DNA from: Paraburkholderia sp. SG-MS1
GTDB lineage: Bacteria > Pseudomonadota > Gammaproteobacteria > Burkholderiales > Burkholderiaceae
Reading direction: 5' to 3'
Length of the DNA: 58,841 nt
Assembly (NCBI RefSeq): GCF_012275575.1
Contig: NZ_NPIH01000251.1
Coordinates: 1-58,841, forward strand
The notes below the pieces were generated by a model. It saw only the letters and a list, made by a program, of their open reading frames with translations. It was not told the DNA's origin and searched no databases. The position numbers and the translations under genes are program-made. Numbering within the stretch: position 1 is the first letter of the stretch; each line of letters begins with the position of its first letter. Of the stretch, positions 9,810-17,705 are shown one piece after another.

Positions 9810-10793
9810 TCACTTTCGCGGATACAGCCCCAACGTGCTCGCGTGCAGGCGCGCAAGACCGAGCAGCGCATCCGTGTAGGGCGTCGGCACCTGCGTCAGT
9901 TGCCCCAGTTCGCGCACGGCCCCCACCAGCGCGTCGAGTTCGACCGCCTTCCCCGCTTGCACGTCCTGCAACATCGACGTTTTCATCGCGCCCAGCTTCA
10001 GGGTGACTTCATGGCGGTCCACGGGCGCCTGATCGATCGGAATTCCAAAACGCGCGCCGATCTCCTTCGCCTCCAGCATGATGCTCGTCACGAAACCGCG
10101 CACCAGTTCGTCACTGAGAATTCGGTCGGTCGTCGCGCCGGTGATCGCGCTGACCGGATTCATCGTCATGTTGCCCCACAACTTGTACCAGACGTCGCGC
10201 TGGATCTGAGCCGACATCGACGCGTTGAAGCCTGCTGCGACCAGCGTTTCGGTCAGCGCCGCGACCCGCTCGCTCGCCTCGCCACTCGCCTCGCCGACGA
10301 TCAAACCATTGCCCTGGTGATGCCGGATCAATCCCGGCGCCTCGACGAGGCAGCTCGCATGCACCACGCAACCCAAGGTCTGCGCGGCCGGAATCGCGGC
10401 GGCGATCGCGCCGTCCGGATCGATCGACTCGAGCCGCCGCCCGGCGAACTCGCCGCCGAGGCCTTCGCAGAACCACCACGGCACGCCGTTCATCGCCGTC
10501 AGCACGATTGTTTGCGGGCCCAGCAACGGCGCGATCTGCGCGGCGACCGACGCCATCGCCGGTCCTTTCACGGCGACCACGACGAGATCCTGTGCGCCGA
10601 GGTCAGCCGGCATGTCGCTCGCGGCGACCTTCACCGTCTGCGTGACGCCCCCTTCGATCAGACGCAAGCCGTGTTCGCGCAACGCAGCGAGCGTCGCGCC
10701 TCGCGCCACCACGCCGACGTCGTGGCCGGCCCGCGCGAGCTTGACGCCCATCCACCCGCCGATCGCCCCTGCGCCGTAGATAACAACTTTCAT
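9810..10793 (-). CDS. panE: 2-dehydropantoate 2-reductase family protein (PanE/ApbA-like)
   Basis: 327 residues. The N-terminal Rossmann motif GAGAIGGWMG (about 7-16) binds NADPH. The C-terminal helical domain holds the catalytic lysine region WYKLWGNMTMNP near 185-196. The family reduces ketopantoate to pantoate for coenzyme A synthesis, but several paralogues per genome with other 2-keto acid substrates are usual in Burkholderiaceae. It probably shares a leftward operon with the class II aldolase gene, whose stop lies 49 bases upstream of this ATG, suggesting a small catabolic pair rather than housekeeping pantothenate synthesis. CCAGGAA precedes the ATG. Confidence 0.78.
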   Translation of the reverse strand: MKVVIYGAGAIGGWMGVKLARAGHDVGVVARGATLAALREHGLRLIEGGVTQTVKVAASDMPADLGAQDLVVVAVKGPAMASVAAQIAPLLGPQTIVLTAMNGVPWWFCEGLGGEFAGRRLESIDPDGAIAAAIPAAQTLGCVVHASCLVEAPGLIRHHQGNGLIVGEASGEASERVAALTETLVAAGFNASMSAQIQRDVWYKLWGNMTMNPVSAITGATTDRILSDELVRGFVTSIMLEAKEIGARFGIPIDQAPVDRHEVTLKLGAMKTSMLQDVQAGKAVELDALVGAVRELGQLTQVPTPYTDALLGLARLHASTLGLYPRK

Positions 10794-10842
10794 CGCTTCG
10801 ATTCCTGGTTAGTCGTGCATGAGTTCGTGGGCCGGTCCCGCG

Positions 10843-11634
10843 TCAATCCTTGTAGCTCGCGTCGATGCGATCCACCCGCCGCACCAGCGCGTCGAACACA
10901 TCCTGCCCCGCGCCGTGCTTCGGATCGAACTGCAACGCGTCGCGCGAGCAGCGGATCGCCACCGCTTCCGGCACCGGCCGCGCGCGGCCCATCGCAAACG
11001 TCGCCATCTGGATTTCGCACGCGCGATTGAGCGTCCACAGAATCGCGAAAGTTTGCGGCAAGGTGTGGCCCCACGCAAGCAGGCCGTGATTGCGCAGGAT
11101 CACCGCCTGTTTGTCGCCGATATGTTCGACGAGGCGCGGACCTTCTTCCGCGTGCACCGTGATGCCCTCGAAGTCGTGATACGCAATGCGCTCATGCAAC
11201 TGCGCGCTGTAGAAGTTGGTTTGCTGCAAGCCGTCTTCCAGACACGCCACCGCGACGCCCGCCGTGGTGTGCGTGTGCATCACGCAGTGCGCGCCGGGCA
11301 AGCCCTCGTGAATCGCCGCATGCACGACGAACCCGGCCGGGTTCACGGGATACGGCGAGCGGTCGAGCACGCGGCCCTGCGCATCGATCTTCACGAGATT
11401 GCTTGCCGTCACTTCGCTGTAGTGCAGCCCGAACGGATTGATCAGGAACTGCCGCTCGCCGCCGCTCACGCTCTCGGGTACGCGCAGCGTGATGTGGTTG
11501 TAGATCATCTCGGTCCAGCCGAGCATGTCGAAGATCCGGTAGCAAGCGGCGAGTTGCACGCGCGCGTGCCATTCGTCCGGATGCATGACGGGGGTCTTCG
11601 AGGGACTGGCCGGCTGCTGTTCAACGGTCGTCAT
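10843..11634 (-). CDS. Class II aldolase/adducin family protein
   Basis: 263 residues from the ATG at 11634, which has GGAGA five bases upstream; earlier in-frame starts at 11646 and 11676 lack a comparable site. Class II aldolase features are a substrate-contacting segment (TEMIYNHITLRVP), a zinc-binding HTHTT segment in the middle (after PGAHCVM) and a third His (ILRNHGLLAWG). Members cleave or decarboxylate sugar phosphates or hydroxy acids using Zn2+. The partner is the PanE-like reductase directly downstream (49-base gap), so an aldol/keto-acid pathway is likely, substrate unknown. Confidence 0.8.
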   Translation of the reverse strand: MTTVEQQPASPSKTPVMHPDEWHARVQLAACYRIFDMLGWTEMIYNHITLRVPESVSGGERQFLINPFGLHYSEVTASNLVKIDAQGRVLDRSPYPVNPAGFVVHAAIHEGLPGAHCVMHTHTTAGVAVACLEDGLQQTNFYSAQLHERIAYHDFEGITVHAEEGPRLVEHIGDKQAVILRNHGLLAWGHTLPQTFAILWTLNRACEIQMATFAMGRARPVPEAVAIRCSRDALQFDPKHGAGQDVFDALVRRVDRIDASYKD

Positions 11635-11708
11635 CAGGGTCTCCATGATTATCGTTTCGCCGGTGCGTACGGTCACACCGTGATGTAATTGCCGTGATGC
11701 GGCCGCCG

Positions 11709-12908
11709 TTATGCGCCCGCCACCACCGCCGCGATCGACGACGCCACATGACCGGCGTTGCGTTCATTCAGGCCCGCCACGCACATGCGTCCCGAGCGCA
11801 GCACATAGACCGCGAATTCGCCGCGCAGACGCTCGACCTGGCTTTCGCTCAAGCCCGTATATGTGAACATGCCGCGCTGCGCGACATAACGCGCGCGCAT
11901 CACTTCATCGACACGGCCCGCGAGTCCCGCGTGGATCGTGCCGCGCATCGCGAGAATCCGCTCGCGCATGGTGGAGAGTTCGGCTTCCCACGACGCGCGC
12001 AACGACGCATCGGCGAGCACATTGGCTACCAGCCGCGCGCCATGCGTGGGCGGATTGCTGTAGTTCGCGCGCACCGCCGACATCAGTTGCCCGAGCACGC
12101 GCGTCGCCTCTTCCACGCTTTGGCACACCACGCTCAACGCGCCGCAGCGCTCGCCATACAGCGAGAAATTCTTCGAGAACGAATTCGCGGCGATCAACGG
12201 CACGCCCGCGTCGGCCAGCAAACGCACGCACGCGGCGTCTTCTTCGAGACCCGTGCCGAAACCCTGATAGGCCATGTCGACGAACGCGATCAGCTTGCGG
12301 CGCTGCAACACCGGCACCAGTTCGGCCCATTGCGCAGGGTTCAGATCGACGCCGGTCGGATTGTGGCAGCACGCATGCAGCAGCACGACGCTGCGCTCAG
12401 GCAGGCGCCCAAGCGTGTCGATCATGTCGGCGAAACGCAAGCCGCCCGTTTGCCCGTCGTAGTACGGATAGGTGTTGACGGTCAGCCCCGCGCCCTCGAA
12501 CACCACGCGATGGTTTTCCCAACTGGGGTCGCTGATCCAGATCTGCGAGCCGGGGAAATAGCGCCTCAGAAAATCGGCGCCGACCTTCAGCGCGCCCGAT
12601 CCGCCGATGGTCTGCAACGTCGCGATCCGGCCCGCCGCGCGCGCCTCGCTCCGCGCGCCGAACACCAGCGCCTGCGCCGCCTCGCGATACTGCGGCAGGC
12701 CTGCCATCGGCAAATAGGAGCGCGGGCCGACCGAGTCGAGCAGCGCGGTTTCGGCGCGGCGCACGGCGTCCATGACCGGTAGCTTGCCGGCATCGTCGAA
12801 ATAGATGCCGATGCTCAGGTTGACCTTGTTGGGGCGAGGGTCCAGCTGAAAATCTTCGTTCAGGCTCAGAATCGGGTCGCCTGGGTAGGCGGGAATGTGG
12901 TCGAACAT
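11709..12908 (-). CDS. tyrB: Aromatic amino acid aminotransferase (TyrB/AspC family)
   Basis: 399 residues from the ATG at 12908 (MFDHIPAYPGDPIL), the standard length and N-terminus for class I TyrB; a longer reading to 13130 adds 74 residues of non-conserved sequence overlapping the divergent LysR start and is rejected. PLP enzyme motifs: ACCHNPTGVD near 190, the Asp/Tyr pair in FVDMAYQGFG near 220, and the Schiff-base lysine in SFSKNFSLYGER near 255. It exchanges amino groups between aromatic amino acids or aspartate and 2-oxoglutarate. It is divergent from a LysR regulator that probably controls it. Aspartate preference cannot be excluded. Confidence 0.85.
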   Translation of the reverse strand: MFDHIPAYPGDPILSLNEDFQLDPRPNKVNLSIGIYFDDAGKLPVMDAVRRAETALLDSVGPRSYLPMAGLPQYREAAQALVFGARSEARAAGRIATLQTIGGSGALKVGADFLRRYFPGSQIWISDPSWENHRVVFEGAGLTVNTYPYYDGQTGGLRFADMIDTLGRLPERSVVLLHACCHNPTGVDLNPAQWAELVPVLQRRKLIAFVDMAYQGFGTGLEEDAACVRLLADAGVPLIAANSFSKNFSLYGERCGALSVVCQSVEEATRVLGQLMSAVRANYSNPPTHGARLVANVLADASLRASWEAELSTMRERILAMRGTIHAGLAGRVDEVMRARYVAQRGMFTYTGLSESQVERLRGEFAVYVLRSGRMCVAGLNERNAGHVASSIAAVVAGA

Positions 12909-13123
12909 GGCAAGTCCTTGAAGGCGGCCTCGAAGGTCGCTTGAATGGCCTCGATGTGGCCTGATCCGATGCAGATGATGCGCCGCGTGGCGCACGACAG
13001 CGTCAAGCGGAAGTCTAAGCGGGTTTCGCTTCATGCGTCGATCCGGCAAGTGTCGGCCACGGGCCCGCCGCACACAATCAATCGATTTTTCACGATTCTT
13101 AAGTTTTTCTTTAGAATCGCCAG

Positions 13124-14071
13124 ATGCCACTCACACGCGTCACTCTCCGGCAATTCGAAGCGTTTCTCGCCATCGTCGATCTGCATAGCATCGGCGCAGC
13201 GGCGGAACGGCTCGGGCTCACGTCGTCCGCGGTCAGCCAGTTGCTCGCCGAACTCGAAACGGAACTCGGCTTCCGGCTGTTCGACCGGACCACGCGGCGC
13301 GTCAATCTGTCGAGCGCGGGGCAGGATTTTCTGTCGTCGGCCGAATCGGTGCTGCGCCACGTGCGCGCGGCCGCGCAATCTGCCGACGACATCCGCAACC
13401 GCGCCGCCGGCATCGTCAGAGTCGGCGCGCCGCTGGTGCTGGCGGCCACCGCGTTGCCCGCGGCCATCGCCCACTATGCGCGCGACAAGCCGAAGGTGGT
13501 CGTGCGGATTTGCGACACCGTGGTCGAGCAACTGGTGGAGCGCGTCGAGAGCGGCGACGTGGACCTCGCAATCGGCCCGGACCGGCAAAGCGGCACGCGC
13601 GTGCGCTGCGAGCCCGCGTTCGCGAGCCCGTGGGTGATGTGGTGCGCGCCGAGTCATCCGCTGAACTCGCGGCGCCGTGTGCAGTGGCAGCATCTGCGTG
13701 ACGTGCCGATTGTCGCCACTGGCCGCGACCACGAGCGTGCCGTCGGGCAGATGCTCGCCAACCTGCCGGTCGAAGCCCGCATCATTCCGGTGGACGTGGT
13801 GGACAACGTCACCACCGCGTTCGGCCTCGCTTCGCAAAGGCTAGCCATCACGCTCGCGCCGGCCTACGTCGCGCCGCTCGCGCGCACCTTCGGGCTCGTG
13901 ATGAAGCGCATCGTCGATCCGGAAACGATTCGCGAGGTTTGCGTGTACCGTTCGACGGAACGCGCGCTGTCACCGCCCGCCGACGGTTTCGCGGACTTCC
14001 TCATGTCCTGGCTCAAACGCTGGGACCGCGAGACTCAGGCCGATGCCCGGGCAAAGCGCGCAGCGCGCTGA
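13124..14071 (+). CDS. LysR-family transcriptional regulator
   Basis: 315 residues. The N-terminal winged helix-turn-helix (TLRQFEAFLAIVDLHSIG then SAVSQLLAELETELG) is typical of LysR proteins and is followed by the periplasmic-binding-protein-like effector domain. It is divergently transcribed from the aromatic aminotransferase gene across a 215-base gap, the usual arrangement for a LysR protein controlling its neighbour; the effector is unknown. The C-terminal tail is rich in Arg/Ala and ends close to the convergent LuxR-type gene. Confidence 0.85.
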   Translation: MPLTRVTLRQFEAFLAIVDLHSIGAAAERLGLTSSAVSQLLAELETELGFRLFDRTTRRVNLSSAGQDFLSSAESVLRHVRAAAQSADDIRNRAAGIVRVGAPLVLAATALPAAIAHYARDKPKVVVRICDTVVEQLVERVESGDVDLAIGPDRQSGTRVRCEPAFASPWVMWCAPSHPLNSRRRVQWQHLRDVPIVATGRDHERAVGQMLANLPVEARIIPVDVVDNVTTAFGLASQRLAITLAPAYVAPLARTFGLVMKRIVDPETIREVCVYRSTERALSPPADGFADFLMSWLKRWDRETQADARAKRAAR

Positions 14072-14128
14072 GCATGGCCAGGGATGTGATCGTCGACATG
14101 CGCCGACGCAAGATGGACCGAGGGCGGC

Positions 14129-14947
14129 TCAGCCCCGTTCCGGCTGCATGCACAACGCGAACAACTGCCGCTGGCTGGAGATGCCGAGCCGTGCATAAGC
14201 GCGCTTCTGATACGTGACCACGCTCGCGGGCTTGACGCCCATGCGCGCGGCGATTTCCACGGCGCTCGCGCCTTCGAGCGTGCCGCGCAGCGCGTCGAGT
14301 TCGCGCGGGGTGAGTTGCGGACATGCGCGCCGAACGCGCGCCAGCATCGCGGCAGCCGGGCCTTGCTGATGCTGCCCGTTCAGCGCGTAATGGCTTTTCG
14401 CCGCATGGGCAAACAGATGCGCGACGCTCTCGACGTACTCCAGCTCGCCCGCCGCAAAACTGCCGTACGCGCTGTCGCGATACAGATTGATCGAGAGCCA
14501 CACGTTGTCCACCGGCCGCATCAGCAACGACAGGCGATCGGACACGTTGGGCTGCGCATAGCAAGCCGCGCGGTAGGCTTCGTTTTCGATCTCTTCGCTG
14601 CGCTGCTGATGCAGCACCAACGCGTCGCGAGCCTGCGCACGCGGGGCGCGGCCGATAATCGCGCGATTGCCGTCGAGCGCGTAGAAATGCGTCGCGTAGC
14701 GGTCGGCCACATCGCGCAGAAAGCGGCCGCCGCGATGATCCGCGGCCGACACGGTGCGCGGACGCGCGTCGAATTCGTATGCAAAGATCGTGCACTGCGA
14801 AACCGGCAGCGCATCGCCCACCGTTTTCAGCAGGCTCGCGGCGAGCGCATCCGCGTCCGGGTGCGAGATCGACATGACGAGGTCGGTCGCGCGCGCGGTG
14901 CTGATCTGTCCGCTTTGCAGAGGTGAAGCGATGCGCCAGGAACGCAT
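14129..14947 (-). CDS. LuxR-type transcriptional regulator
   Basis: 272 residues. The C-terminal 65 residues are a GerE/LuxR helix-turn-helix (LTPRELDALRGTLEG, then SAVEIAARMGVKPASVV). The N-terminal 200 residues look like a PAS/GAF-type sensor fold and show no acyl-homoserine-lactone-binding signature that I recognise. It lies on the same strand as, and 107 bases downstream of, the receiver-kinase gene that ends the Che-type operon, so it could be a transcriptional output of that system or a separately promoted neighbour. Confidence 0.75.
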   Translation of the reverse strand: MRSWRIASPLQSGQISTARATDLVMSISHPDADALAASLLKTVGDALPVSQCTIFAYEFDARPRTVSAADHRGGRFLRDVADRYATHFYALDGNRAIIGRAPRAQARDALVLHQQRSEEIENEAYRAACYAQPNVSDRLSLLMRPVDNVWLSINLYRDSAYGSFAAGELEYVESVAHLFAHAAKSHYALNGQHQQGPAAAMLARVRRACPQLTPRELDALRGTLEGASAVEIAARMGVKPASVVTYQKRAYARLGISSQRQLFALCMQPERG

Positions 14948-15054
14948 GATGGGATTCAGGTCGCGCTGCGTGGATTCGGGTCCGGCAAGCGTAGCACACC
15001 GGAACCCGGAGCCGCCCGTTCGCGCGGCACAGCGATTCGCGCCGCAGCACGCCT

Positions 15055-16179
15055 CTATTTACGCGTGAACGAGCCGCGCTGCAACGTCACCATCCTCGGC
15101 AATTCGATCGTGAACGTGGTCCCGTTCGCTTCGTTGGAATCGACGCTGACGTTGCCGCCATGCATCCGCGCGATCTCCTGCACGATATGCAGCCCGAGCC
15201 CCAGGCCTTCGCGCGAACGCCCGCTGCCATTCGACCCGAACGCCTTGAACAGATGCGGAAACACCTCAGCCGGAATCGTGCCGCGATTGGAGACCTTCAG
15301 GCGTACTGACTCGACCGCGTCGCCGTCCACCTCGACGCTGATGTCGCCATCCGGCGTGCCGTGGTGCAGCGCGTTGCTGACCAGATTCGACACGGCTTGC
15401 CAGACCAGATCCGTATCCCACGCACCGGCCGTGTTGCCACGGCTTTCGAACACGATCCGCTTGCCGCTCTTTTGCGAGGCGAATTCATCGATCACCGAGC
15501 GGCACAGCGTCGCCAGTTCGATCGAGCGCGGCTGCAACGGCAGACGGCCACCCTGCAGTCGCGCGAGGTTGAGCAGCTGATCGACCATGCGCGCCATGCG
15601 CAGCGAGCTGTTTTTCACACGCGCCGCCACCGTGACCGACTGTTCGTCGGCCGCCGTACGCATCAGATATTCCGCCGACGCCAGCACCGCGCCGAGCGGC
15701 GTGCGCAAATCGTGACTCAGTACCGCCATCAGCATTTCGTTGGCTTCCAGCATCTGCCGCGTGGTCACGAGTTGCGCGGCGAGCTGGCGCTTCTGCTGTT
15801 CGAGCTGAACGAACACGTCGACCTTCGATTGCAGAATGCGCGGATCGAACGGCTTGTACAGGAAGTCGACCGCACCCGCCTCGTAGCCGCGGAACGTGCG
15901 TGAGGCGTCCTGCGCGGTCGCCGTCAGGAAGATGATCGGCACGTGCGACGTGCGCGGGCTGCCACGCATCAGCGCGGCGAGTTCGAAGCCGTTCATGCCG
16001 GGCATGTTGACGTCGAGAATCGCCAGCGCGACTTCGTGCTTGAGCAGCAGGTCGAGCGCCGCGGTCCCCGAATCGGCCACCAGCACGGCAATGTCCGGCC
16101 GCACGAGCAACGCTTGGAGCGCGGTGATGTTGTGGACGATGTCGTCGACGATCAGGATGTTCACGGGTGAGTTCGTCAT
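15055..16179 (-). CDS. Response regulator-histidine kinase hybrid
   Basis: 374 residues. An N-terminal receiver domain (1-125, phosphoacceptor Asp56 in AILDVNMPG, conserved Lys in FLYKPFDP near 109) precedes a short coiled coil, a HisKA domain with His156 (LSHDLRTPLGAV) and a HATPase domain with an N box (NLVSNALHHG) and a G box (GLGLGLHIV). There is no membrane segment, so it is cytosolic and takes phosphate from another kinase. It is the last tightly spaced gene of the operon giant kinase, CheR, CheB, receiver-kinase, nine bases after the CheB gene. Confidence 0.88.
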   Translation of the reverse strand: MTNSPVNILIVDDIVHNITALQALLVRPDIAVLVADSGTAALDLLLKHEVALAILDVNMPGMNGFELAALMRGSPRTSHVPIIFLTATAQDASRTFRGYEAGAVDFLYKPFDPRILQSKVDVFVQLEQQKRQLAAQLVTTRQMLEANEMLMAVLSHDLRTPLGAVLASAEYLMRTAADEQSVTVAARVKNSSLRMARMVDQLLNLARLQGGRLPLQPRSIELATLCRSVIDEFASQKSGKRIVFESRGNTAGAWDTDLVWQAVSNLVSNALHHGTPDGDISVEVDGDAVESVRLKVSNRGTIPAEVFPHLFKAFGSNGSGRSREGLGLGLHIVQEIARMHGGNVSVDSNEANGTTFTIELPRMVTLQRGSFTRK

Positions 16180-16188
16180 GGCATCGAA

Positions 16189-16815
16189 TCAGAGAGAGGC
16201 CGGCAATGCGGCAAGCCGCCGGGCCATTGTTGCAGGGTTGTAGATGGAGTCGGCGGCGCCGCGTTGGATCGCGGCGCGCGGCATTTCGGGCGAGACAGCG
16301 GTGTCGGGCGCCTGCACCCAGGCGGTGCCGCCCTGCGCACGCACCTGCGCGAGTCCTTGCGCGCCGTCGTCGTTGGCGCCGGAGAGCAGGATCGCCAGCA
16401 AACGCTCGCCGTACACCGCGGCCGCCGACTCGAACAGCACGTCGATCGAAGGGCGCGAAAAGCGCACGGCTGCATCGGTCGACAAGGCAACGGTGCGGTC
16501 CACTTCCACCAGCATGTGATAACCGGGCGGCGCGACATGCACGCGCCCCGGCATGATCCGCTCGCCCGCATCGGGTTCCAGCACCGGCAACGCGCACCGA
16601 TGCGCAAACGCGTGCACCAGATAGCTCGGCGAACCGGGTGGCAGATGCGTGACGATCATCACGGCCGGCGCAAAGCCCGCAGGCAGTGCGCCGAGCAGGA
16701 TGTTCAGCACTTCGATGCCGCCGGCCGAGCCGCCTATCACGACGAGATCGTAGCCGCGCGCGGTCGCGGCATCGGCTTGAGAATCGACGGCTGGCGTGAC
16801 AGTTGAGCGTGGCAT
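16189..16815 (-). CDS. CheB-type protein-glutamate methylesterase, catalytic domain only
   Basis: 208 residues, consisting of the CheB C-terminal catalytic domain without the usual receiver domain. Catalytic triad candidates: Ser30 (GGSAGGIE), His57 (VTHLPPGSPS) and Asp150 (SGANDDGAQG). CheB removes methyl groups from glutamates on chemoreceptors. No receptor or CheA/CheW gene is nearby, and the neighbours are a CheR-type methyltransferase and two hybrid kinases, so methylation here probably tunes the kinases or an unlinked receptor. Gaps to both neighbours are about 10 bases. Confidence 0.85.
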   Translation of the reverse strand: MPRSTVTPAVDSQADAATARGYDLVVIGGSAGGIEVLNILLGALPAGFAPAVMIVTHLPPGSPSYLVHAFAHRCALPVLEPDAGERIMPGRVHVAPPGYHMLVEVDRTVALSTDAAVRFSRPSIDVLFESAAAVYGERLLAILLSGANDDGAQGLAQVRAQGGTAWVQAPDTAVSPEMPRAAIQRGAADSIYNPATMARRLAALPASL

Positions 16816-16825
16816 GATGAGCGTG

Positions 16826-17692
16826 CTAGCGCTTCTGATAAATGCGTTCGCCGGGACGGAATTCGTCGAACGCTTCGTAGTGACGGGAAAAGCGCAGGCT
16901 TTCCTTGCTGCCCAGACCGAGAAATCCGCGCCGCACCAGCGCGTTCTCGAACAGGCCCAGTGCGCGATCCTGCAGGCCGCGGTCGAAATAGATCAGCACG
17001 TTGCGGCACGAGACCAGGTGCGCTTCGAGAAAGACCTCGTCGGTGGACAGGCTGTGGTCGGCGAACACTACGCGCTCCTTGAGCGAACCGGCGAAGCGCG
17101 CGCCGTTGTACGCGGCATGATAGTAGTCCGACAGCGAACGCTTACCGCCCGCTGCCAGGTAGTTCTGCGTGAAGCCCTGAATCCGGTCGAGCGCGTAGAT
17201 GCCGGACTCGGCGCGCGCGAGCGCATCCGGGTTGATGTCGGTCGCGTAGAACAGCGTGCGCTCGGTCAGGCCTTCCTCGTCGAACAGGATTTTCAGCGAC
17301 CAGAGTTCCTCGCCCGTGCTGCAACCCGCCACCCACACCTTGATCGACGGATACGTGCGCAGCCGCGGCAGCACGTGCTCGCGCAGCGCGAGAAAATAAG
17401 CAGGATCGCGAAACATGTCGCTGACCTGCACCGTCAGATACTGGAATAGCCGCGAGAATTCGTCGCCGTCACGCATGATGCGGTCCTGCAACTGCGAGAG
17501 CGATTTCAGGCCGAACTCCTCCAGCGCCTGCGACAGACGGCGCCGCAGCGACGAGATCGCATAGTGCCGGAAGTCATGCTGATACTTCAGATAAATCGCC
17601 TCCAGCAGCAGCTTCAACTCGATGTCGAAGTCGCTCATGCGGTGCGACGCGTCGAGTTCCGACTGGCTGCTCATCGTGATCCTGCTCTCCAC
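16826..17692 (-). CDS. CheR-type protein-glutamate methyltransferase
   Basis: 288 residues (GTG start at 17692 with GGAG five bases upstream; an ATG at 17674 with AGGAT is an alternative). The N-terminal helical CheR domain is followed by a SAM-binding fold: AGCSTGEELWS near 155, ATDINPDALARA near 180 and the CheR motif CRNVLIYFD near 245. It transfers methyl groups from S-adenosylmethionine to glutamates. It sits 13 bases after the giant hybrid kinase and 10 before the CheB gene, forming a non-chemotaxis Che-like signalling set common in Burkholderia. Confidence 0.87.
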   Translation of the reverse strand: MESRITMSSQSELDASHRMSDFDIELKLLLEAIYLKYQHDFRHYAISSLRRRLSQALEEFGLKSLSQLQDRIMRDGDEFSRLFQYLTVQVSDMFRDPAYFLALREHVLPRLRTYPSIKVWVAGCSTGEELWSLKILFDEEGLTERTLFYATDINPDALARAESGIYALDRIQGFTQNYLAAGGKRSLSDYYHAAYNGARFAGSLKERVVFADHSLSTDEVFLEAHLVSCRNVLIYFDRGLQDRALGLFENALVRRGFLGLGSKESLRFSRHYEAFDEFRPGERIYQKR

Positions 17693-17705
17693 TGACTCTC
17701 CTTCA

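Noticed and set aside
12909..13130. N-terminal extension of the aromatic aminotransferase
   Set aside because: It overlaps the divergent LysR start, is not conserved in type, and the internal ATG at 12908 gives the standard family N-terminus.
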